Source: Candidatus Doudnabacteria bacterium (GTDB lineage Bacteria > Patescibacteriota > Doudnabacteria > UBA920). Taken from it: a stretch of DNA of 14,729 bases. Under the pieces are notes generated by a model. It had not been told where the DNA came from, did no database searches, and was given only the letters and a program-made list of their open reading frames with translations. A program made the position numbers and the translations under genes. Positions within the stretch are counted from its first letter, which is position 1; every line of letters begins with the position of its first letter. Where the stretch lies: assembly GCA_023245915.1 (NCBI GenBank), contig JAHFJK010000024.1, positions 1 to 14,729 of the forward strand. Direction: 5' to 3'. Of the stretch, positions 7,835 through 12,268 are shown piece by piece.

Positions 7835-7857
7835 AACAATAACTATAACCAAAAAGT

Positions 7858-7869
7858 GTACTTTCGTTC
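7858..7869 (-). promoter_or_regulatory. Weak SOS-box-like site before dinB
   Basis: GAACGAAAGTAC on the minus strand resembles the Gram-positive LexA site GAAC-N4-GTTC with one mismatch. It sits about a dozen bases after the putative dinB -10, where a repressor could act, and dinB is an SOS gene in many bacteria. No LexA is visible here and one 12-base match is weak. Confidence 0.2.
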
Positions 7870-7880
7870 ACCCTGTTAGG

Positions 7881-7909
7881 AATATATAACAAATTAAGGA
7901 ATAATGCAA
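7881..7909 (-). promoter_or_regulatory. Putative dinB promoter
   Basis: TTGCAT (7904-7909) and TATATT (7881-7886) on the minus strand are separated by 17 bases; the -10 matches 5 of 6. The leader to the ATG at 7834 would be about 40 bases. The -35 lies partly in the loop of the palindrome at 7895-7920. Confidence 0.4.
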
Positions 7910-7920
7910 GTTATTCCTTA
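7895..7920 (-). terminator. Perfect 10-bp hairpin after the small membrane-protein operon
   Basis: TAAGGAATAA (7895-7904) and TTATTCCTTA (7911-7920) with a 6-base loop, about 30 bases downstream of the stop at 7950. The stem is AT-rich and followed by AATTTGTTAT, a weak U-tract, so it could be a modest terminator. It also straddles the putative dinB -35 and could instead be an operator. Confidence 0.45.
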
Positions 7921-7949
7921 TACCAAAAGTATTATATTTTTACTCCTGA

Positions 7950-8372
7950 TTAATGCTTATGCTCTTTATCTGAATGCGCCGGATGCTGTGCATGCGCTTT
8001 TGCATGCAGTTCATGTCTTATATGCACGTGCCGTTTTTTGTGGAAAAGAAACATGCTTACATTCATGACCAAAAGGTGGCCTAAATACTGGCTATTGTAA
8101 AAAATTGACAGCCCGGTCAAGGAGCTGGTAAACAGCAAATCCAAAAACCCGTTGCCGGCCGTCCAAAAGATCATCGCGAACAAGGCCTCCATATAACTAA
8201 TAATACCCAGACGCCTGATTAAAGCTACGGCAACAATGCTAGTAATAATCCAAAAGACAATTTCTTGAACGCCCGGATTGACAAAAATTTCATACCTGAA
8301 AAACCACAGCTTGAGGGCGGTAAAAATTACCCATTGCAAAAAAGAATAAAAATAAAATTTTTTTGCGGGCAT
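7950..8372 (-). CDS. Small polytopic membrane protein with His-rich tail
   Basis: I do not recognise this 140-residue protein. Four hydrophobic segments are visible, roughly 8-25, 37-54, 60-84 and 93-111, so it is an integral membrane protein. The last 30 residues are highly charged and contain ten histidines (RHVHIRHELHAKAHAQ and following), a possible metal-binding or nucleic-acid-contacting tail. It starts 9 bases after the stop of the 163-residue membrane protein, so the two almost certainly form an operon. The position two genes after mreB is where mreC and mreD often lie, and a small multi-helix protein superficially resembles MreD, but I see no sequence motif that supports this. No clear Shine-Dalgarno site. 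Confidence 0.75.
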   Translation of the reverse strand: MPAKKFYFYSFLQWVIFTALKLWFFRYEIFVNPGVQEIVFWIITSIVAVALIRRLGIISYMEALFAMIFWTAGNGFLDLLFTSSLTGLSIFYNSQYLGHLLVMNVSMFLFHKKRHVHIRHELHAKAHAQHPAHSDKEHKH

Positions 8373-8381
8373 GGTTAGGGC

Positions 8382-8873
8382 TTATCGGATTTTAGGTTTT
8401 GCCGGCCTTGCTCTTGCGCGGGCGACTTTTCGCCTTGCCGGTTTAGCTACGGGCCTGCTGTGCACGGCATCAGCCCAGCTGGCCTGGGCTAAGCTGTCTA
8501 TAACCTCCACGTCTTTGGCCACGTCCTCCTCCAGCCGCTTTTCAGCAGCCACAAGCTTTACCCGCAAAGCTTCGTGGTCGTCGGCAAAAATTTTGGTGGC
8601 TAAATGCTCAACCAGACCGCCATGGCTTTTTTCCCCGTAGACCCTTTCAAACCAGCCCAACCCCAGCCAAATCCCATACCAGGCTCCCAGCATCAGGCTT
8701 ACCATTAAAGAAAAATAATCAAAAACAAAAAACTTCCGGAAATCCACAGCCCACTGGATATAACCGGCTGCAAGGAAATAAAGATAGAGAAAAATTACAA
8801 TTCTATGGAGTACCAAAAACACTAAAACTCCAAGCAAAGAACTTAAAAAAAGGTAGAAAGATTTTTTGGGCAT
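8382..8873 (-). CDS. Membrane protein with coiled-coil and basic Ala/Arg/Lys/Pro tail
   Basis: An unrecognised 163-residue protein. A hydrophobic N-terminus (about 5-38, possibly two helices) and a further helix at about 52-72 anchor it in the membrane. After GEKSHGG comes a charged helical segment (about 85-135, including EALRVKLVAAEKRLEEDVAKD) that could form a short coiled coil. The end is strongly basic (KPARRKVARARARPAKPK), reminiscent of tails that bind acidic partners such as nucleic acid. It is first in a two-gene operon, with the next start 9 bases after its stop. A strong promoter match lies about 40 bases upstream; the leader lacks a recognisable Shine-Dalgarno site. Confidence 0.8.
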   Translation of the reverse strand: MPKKSFYLFLSSLLGVLVFLVLHRIVIFLYLYFLAAGYIQWAVDFRKFFVFDYFSLMVSLMLGAWYGIWLGLGWFERVYGEKSHGGLVEHLATKIFADDHEALRVKLVAAEKRLEEDVAKDVEVIDSLAQASWADAVHSRPVAKPARRKVARARARPAKPKIR

Positions 8874-8910
8874 TTTTTGTTTCGTTTTATAGTTAACTGA
8901 TTTTGATATT

Positions 8911-8939
8911 ATTATAGAGGACTTTGGTTAAATTTGCAA
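8911..8939 (-). promoter_or_regulatory. Putative promoter of the two-gene membrane operon
   Basis: TTGCAA (8934-8939) and a perfect TATAAT (8911-8916) on the minus strand with a 17-base spacer. Transcription would start near 8904 and give a leader of about 30 bases. One of the best promoter matches in the window. Confidence 0.6.
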
Positions 8940-8965
8940 ATGGGAAAATTGTAATCGCTCACTGT

Positions 8966-8999
8966 CATTGCGATAATGCTTATTTTTGCGCTCGCAATG
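8966..8999. repeat. Small inverted repeat CATTGCGA/TCGCAATG
   Basis: CATTGCGA (8966-8973) and TCGCAATG (8992-8999) are perfect 8-base arms with an 18-base interior. The left end (TGTCATTGCGA) resembles the TGTCATYCCGG ends seen in dinB and recJ, but the body differs. Confidence 0.5.
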
Positions 9000-9035
9000 C
9001 CTGTTAAAGGCAGTGGGCATTTACGGAAAATTAGT

Positions 9036-9299
9036 AACACGGACCTTCGGACTGGACGCGGATCTACTGATGTCTACGGATGCTATATCAGCAGTAATCC
9101 GTTTATCCGTGTACAATCAGTGGGACTGTTGCCGAATGTGCTTTTAAGACGAAATTCCAGGATTTCGGGCAGATTGGCACAAATAAATTTTGATGTTTAG
9201 CCGTAGGCTAAACGGAAAAATTTTTTGGGGCAAGATGCCGAAATCCTGGAATTGCAGTCAAAATGACATTCGGCAACAGTCCCTCAGTAGGTCCGTGTT
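9036..9299. repeat. Older palindromic repeat, split by the nested MITE-like element
   Basis: AACACGGACCT (9036-9046) and AGGTCCGTGTT (9289-9299) are perfect 11-base arms. If 9122-9288 (element plus one TCAGT copy) is removed, ACTG (9051-9054) and CAGT (9118-9121) extend the stem. Inside, CGGATcTACTG (9059-9069) pairs with CAGTAATCCG (9092-9101), one bulge. The right arm ends 5 bases before the mreB stop codon, so it could also shape the 3' end of mreB mRNA. Confidence 0.65.
9122..9283. mobile_element. MITE-like element, 162 bp, 18-bp TIRs, TCAGT target duplication
   Basis: Terminal inverted repeats GGGACTGTTGCCGAATGT (9122-9139) and its exact complement (9266-9283) are perfect over 18 bases. 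Both ends are flanked by TCAGT (9117-9121 and 9284-9288), a direct repeat expected from target-site duplication. Inside, 9153-9168 and 9238-9253 are a second perfect 16-base inverted repeat. The tip is GTTTAGCC-GTA-GGCTAAAC (9195-9213), flanked by AAATTTT/AAAATTT. It has no coding capacity, so any movement would need a transposase in trans. I do not assign an IS family. Confidence 0.8.
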
Positions 9300-9303
9300 A
9301 ATA

Positions 9304-10311
9304 CTACTTCGCGCTTAATATGCTCTTTTTATAGCTGTCCAGGTTATCTAAGGCCACGCCCGTGCCCTTGACCACGCACAACAGCGGCTCTTCTGCCACA
9401 AAACAGGGCACGCCCACGCTTTGGCTAATGTAATGATCAATATTGCGCAACAATGCGGTGCCTCCGGTCATAATCATGCCCTTGTCAATAATGTCCGAGG
9501 CCAGCTCCGGGGGGGTTTCCTGCAAAACAGTTTTGACTGCTCTGGTAATTTCGGACAGTTCTTCACTGATTGCCTGCACGACTTCGTTGGTGGAAACCGT
9601 CACGGTTTTTGGCAAGCCGGTGAGCTGGTCCCGGCCCTTTATCTCCATCAATTCTTCTTCACTCAAACCCAAAGCGCTGCCAATGGTAATTTTTATTTCT
9701 TCGGCCGTGCGGTCGCCAACGACCAAACCATGCCTTTTTCTGACAAAGTCGATGATGGATTGGTCCAAACGGTTGCCGGCCACCCGCACGGAAGTGGAAT
9801 TAACAATGCCGCCCAAAGACAGCACGGCTACGTCTGTGGTACCGCCGCCGATGTCGATAACTAAATTCCCCCGGGCTTCAGCAATAGGAATGCCGGCGCC
9901 AATGGCTGCGGCCACAGTTTCTTTAATTACGTAGACCGCCTTTGCCCCGGCTGAAGTTGCGGCATCAACTACCGCCCGGCGCTCGGTAGAAGTAATGCCG
10001 CCTGGCACGCTAATCATAATTTCGGGACGAAAAAAACGGATGTTGCCCAAAGCCTTGTTAATAAAATAACGCAGCATAGCTTCGGTTACGCGGTAGTCCG
10101 CGATGACTCCGTCCTTCATTGGCCGCCTGGCCACAATGGTTTCCGGCGTGCGACCCAGCATTTCCTTAGCTTCCTGGCCCACGGCTAAAACGCGGTTGTC
10201 TTCCAGAGAAATGGCTACAACCGTCGGTTCGTTAATAATAATCCCACGCTTAGGCATATAAACTAAAGTGTTAGCTGTGCCCAAGTCTATACCAATCTTG
10301 GTTTCAAACAT
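9304..10311 (-). CDS. mreB: Rod-shape-determining actin homologue MreB
   Basis: A bacterial actin that forms membrane-associated filaments and guides lateral cell-wall synthesis. At 335 residues it is full length. Visible motifs: phosphate-1 loop GIDLGTANTLVY (7-18), RRPMKDGVIADY (62-73), SVPGGITSTERRAV (101-114), the catalytic-region glutamate in KETVAAAIGAG (130-140), phosphate-2 loop VIDIGGGTTDVAV (151-163), and the adenosine motif MTGGTALLRN (281-290). No insertions or repeats interrupt it. The ATG at 10311 agrees with the family N-terminus. The stop is TAG. mreC, mreD and pbp2 do not follow; instead two unrelated-looking small membrane proteins lie downstream behind a 430-base gap. A strong promoter (10418-10445) and a repeat-rich, GC-rich leader of about 100 bases precede it. 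Confidence 0.98.
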   Translation of the reverse strand: MFETKIGIDLGTANTLVYMPKRGIIINEPTVVAISLEDNRVLAVGQEAKEMLGRTPETIVARRPMKDGVIADYRVTEAMLRYFINKALGNIRFFRPEIMISVPGGITSTERRAVVDAATSAGAKAVYVIKETVAAAIGAGIPIAEARGNLVIDIGGGTTDVAVLSLGGIVNSTSVRVAGNRLDQSIIDFVRKRHGLVVGDRTAEEIKITIGSALGLSEEELMEIKGRDQLTGLPKTVTVSTNEVVQAISEELSEITRAVKTVLQETPPELASDIIDKGMIMTGGTALLRNIDHYISQSVGVPCFVAEEPLLCVVKGTGVALDNLDSYKKSILSAK

Positions 10312-10315
10312 ATAA

Positions 10316-10380
10316 CGCGGATCTTCTCGCGGATCTTGACTGCAGCGCGGATCTTCTCGCGGATTAGCGTGCGCTCCGCG
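10316..10380. repeat. GC-rich direct repeats in the mreB leader
   Basis: CGCGGATCTTCTCGCGGAT occurs exactly twice (10316-10334 and 10346-10364) with a 30-base period. Next come AGCGTGCGCT (10366-10375) and CCGCG (10376-10380), the latter able to pair with CGCGG at 10358-10362. Further GCGGAT/ATCCGC copies continue to about 10405. The first copy begins five bases upstream of the mreB ATG, so these repeats form most of its 5' leader. Confidence 0.8.
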
Positions 10381-10417
10381 TAATAAATCCGCCTGTAAAT
10401 CCGCGGTTAACTAAACA

Positions 10418-10445
10418 ATTATAGCAAAACCTTTTTGATTGTGAA
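10418..10445 (-). promoter_or_regulatory. mreB promoter
   Basis: On the minus strand TTCACA (10440-10445) and perfect TATAAT (10418-10423) are 16 bases apart, with TGC just before the -10 (extended -10). Predicted start near 10411, so the leader is about 100 bases. Its -35 overlaps that of the divergent PEGA gene. Confidence 0.6.
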
Positions 10446-10467
10446 ATAGCTTAAAATCAACTAGAAT
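10439..10467 (+). promoter_or_regulatory. Promoter of the PEGA-domain gene
   Basis: TTGTGA (10439-10444) and TAGAAT (10462-10467) with a 17-base spacer. The -10 ends only nine bases before the ATG, so the transcript would be leaderless or nearly so. Confidence 0.5.
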
Positions 10468-10476
10468 AAATCTGAT

Positions 10477-11784
10477 ATGAACACAAAAACCCGTTACCTC
10501 CTGTTATTGGCCGGATTTATTGTCTTCCTGCTGATTGCCCCTTTAATTATCCTCTACATCAGCGGCATTACTTTTGATTACCAAAGCAAAAGTTTTATCA
10601 GGACCGGGATATTGGCTGTGCGCAGCGACCCGGCAAACGCGGAGATTTTTGTAAACGGCAAGCTCGCGCTGACCCGCCAGGGGGATGTTAAATTTTTGCC
10701 TGCCGGCGAATACCAGCTCGATTTAAAAAAGGAGGGCTATCAGTCCTGGAGCAAAAGGCTGGCTGTATATCCGGGCCGGGTGACCTGGGCAAACCCGGGC
10801 TTTAACAAAGTTAATCTGTTTTTCAGCCAACCCAAAATTCAAGATCTTGAAAATAGCGTTGTAGATTTTTATGTTAACGGCGGCCGGGTAGCTTATTTAA
10901 CCGCTGCCAGTCTTGTGTCTGCTGCCGTCAGTGATGTCAAAAATAACCTAATTTATCCCCTGCCCCAGCCGCTGGATAAAATTTTAACTGCCGATGACAG
11001 AGGGAATAATCTGATACTCGCCCAAACCCGGGACGCGGCCAATCCGCCGACAATTTTTGCTTTTAATTCATCAACGGGAAAATTTTATAACCTTTCCGGA
11101 CTTTTCAACACTTTGCCCAAACTGCAATTTGACGCTAACGGCAATCTGTATGCTTTGGATAAAAATATTCTATATGCCGTGGACATTTTCAAAAAAGCCA
11201 AAACCCCGGTTTTACCAAACCTCAAGGCTTTTTATTGGCTGGAAGACAGCCTGTATTTTATTCAGTTTGATGATAATCAAAATTTTTCTCTTATGACGGG
11301 CCATTCGCCGTTTAAAGACAATCAGAGCTTGTTGGCAGGCCTGCCGGCCATAGAGGAAGGAGCTTTGCTGGTGACTTTTGAAAAGCAAATTTTATTGCTG
11401 TCCGGCGGGAATTTGTTCCTGGCCGGAAAAAGTATGGAAAAACTGGCGGATAACATTACCAGCTGGAATTTTGACCATTTGGCATCCTCTCTTGCCGTCA
11501 TCCATTCCGGGCAGTTGGATTATTATGTCTCTGGAAGCCCCGGTTTAAACTTTGTAACCCGTCTAAGCGGAACAATCAACCAGCCGATGATGCATACCGG
11601 CTTAGCCGGCGCGTTTTTCATTAATGATGAAAGGCTGGTAGAAATTGAGCTGGACACCAGAGATAATCAAAACCAAAACGCTTTATACCAGGGTAAAAAT
11701 TTGCAAACATTTTGGGTTAACAGCTCCGGAACAAATGTTTTGCTTTTGGATGGCGGGGAATTGAAGTCATTGGTTATCCGTTAA
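10477..11784 (+). CDS. Membrane-anchored PEGA-domain protein
   Basis: A 435-residue protein with one N-terminal membrane helix (about 7-29, LLLLAGFIVFLLIAPLIILY) that probably anchors an extracytoplasmic domain. A PEGA domain follows (about 43-100, including RSDPANAEIFVNGK and LPAGEYQLDLKKEGY); such domains are beta-sandwich modules of envelope proteins. The remaining 330 residues are a series of short beta-like repeats (for example FDANGNLYALDKNILYAVD, FDDNQNFSLMTG) that may fold as a propeller, with no active-site motif I can identify. PEGA proteins of this shape are common in Patescibacteria; their role is unknown. It is the only plus-strand gene, divergent from mreB, and its 3' end overlaps that of rnhA by 18 bases. 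Confidence 0.9.
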   Translation: MNTKTRYLLLLAGFIVFLLIAPLIILYISGITFDYQSKSFIRTGILAVRSDPANAEIFVNGKLALTRQGDVKFLPAGEYQLDLKKEGYQSWSKRLAVYPGRVTWANPGFNKVNLFFSQPKIQDLENSVVDFYVNGGRVAYLTAASLVSAAVSDVKNNLIYPLPQPLDKILTADDRGNNLILAQTRDAANPPTIFAFNSSTGKFYNLSGLFNTLPKLQFDANGNLYALDKNILYAVDIFKKAKTPVLPNLKAFYWLEDSLYFIQFDDNQNFSLMTGHSPFKDNQSLLAGLPAIEEGALLVTFEKQILLLSGGNLFLAGKSMEKLADNITSWNFDHLASSLAVIHSGQLDYYVSGSPGLNFVTRLSGTINQPMMHTGLAGAFFINDERLVEIELDTRDNQNQNALYQGKNLQTFWVNSSGTNVLLLDGGELKSLVIR

Positions 11785-12201
11785 CGGCCGGCTTTCGTCA
11801 ATTGCCTCATTCACCAATATATCCGCTGGCTTATTTTTTTCTCTTAAAATATGATTAAAATTCACGTTTTTAAAGTTGTTCGTGAGTTTAAAAACTTCCT
11901 GCGCTAAAATCTTTAAACTGGGTTCTTTAATTTTGTATTTGCCTTGCATTTGTCTGACAACCAGTTCCGAATCCATATTGATTTGGATATTGGAAATTGG
12001 ATATTGGAAATTGGAAATTTTTACCGCTTCTTCCAAAGCCAAAATCAGCGCTTTATATTCAGCTATGTTATTAGTGGCTTCGCCTATGTATTTTTTATGG
12101 CGGCTGATAATATTTCCGGATGCATCGGCAATCACCACGCCAATGCCCGCCGGTCCCGGGTTTCCCCTGGCTCCACCGTCTGTGTAAATAATTAGATTCA
12201 T
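11767..12201 (-). CDS. rnhA: Ribonuclease HI family protein
   Basis: Cleaves the RNA strand of RNA-DNA hybrids, such as R-loops and lagging-strand primers. All four acidic residues expected of the active site are present: D8 in YTDGGARGNPGPAG, E48 in IAEYKALI, D77 in MDSELVV and D127 in NKPADILVNEA. At 144 residues it is the compact form without the E. coli basic protrusion; the HILREKNKPAD ending lacks the E. coli catalytic-loop His and resembles the archaeal/YpdQ-like branch. Start: ATG at 12201, where the family N-terminus begins; a TTG at 12216 would add five residues and lies in a repeat. A heptamer array encodes residues about 61-73 (KISNFQYPISNIQ), lengthening the loop before D77. It follows recJ by 67 bases and is probably co-transcribed. 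Confidence 0.92.
   Translation of the reverse strand: MNLIIYTDGGARGNPGPAGIGVVIADASGNIISRHKKYIGEATNNIAEYKALILALEEAVKISNFQYPISNIQINMDSELVVRQMQGKYKIKEPSLKILAQEVFKLTNNFKNVNFNHILREKNKPADILVNEAIDESRPLTDNQ
11983..12017. repeat. Heptanucleotide array TTGGAWA (x5) inside rnhA
   Basis: Five consecutive 7-mers: TTGGATA, TTGGAAA, TTGGATA, TTGGAAA, TTGGAAA. They encode FQYPISN-type residues in the loop between the E48 helix and the D77 strand. Thirty-five bases is not a multiple of three. Confidence 0.88.
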
Positions 12202-12209
12202 ATAGCAAT

Positions 12210-12230
12210 TTAACAAGTTAACAAGTTAAC
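12210..12230. repeat. Octamer repeat TTAACAAG (2.6 copies) between recJ and rnhA
   Basis: TTAACAAG, TTAACAAG, TTAAC in tandem. A possible TTG start of rnhA falls in the first copy. It belongs to the same class of short AT-rich arrays as the heptamers nearby. Confidence 0.7.
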
Positions 12231-12268
12231 ATTCTGCATTTTTCTTAGATTGCTTGATTGTTAATTTG

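Larger units (their letters stand above)
8874..9303. other. 430-base gene-free region between mreB and the membrane operon
   Basis: It contains, from left to right, the operon promoter (8911-8939), a small inverted repeat (8966-8999), an older ACGGAT/ATCCGT-rich palindrome (from 9036) and a nested MITE-like element (9122-9283). The open frame at 8976-9200 on the plus strand lies across these repeats and looks non-coding. Confidence 0.8.

Noticed and set aside
7950..8372. Calling the 140-residue membrane protein MreD
   Set aside because: Only its position and number of helices fit; the sequence shows no MreD feature.
8976..9200. Plus-strand open frame of 74 codons in the mreB downstream gap
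   Set aside because: It runs across the palindromic elements, has no family motif and no ribosome-binding site.
9443..9934. Plus-strand open frame of 163 codons opposite mreB
   Set aside because: Antisense to conserved MreB motifs; a codon-bias shadow.
10316..10364. CRISPR-like direct repeats
   Set aside because: Only two copies, an 11-base spacer, and no cas genes.
6320..12201. Recoding of UGA as glycine, as in Gracilibacteria/Absconditabacteria
   Set aside because: dinB and rnhA both end at TGA at the expected family length, and no in-frame TGA occurs in the conserved proteins.
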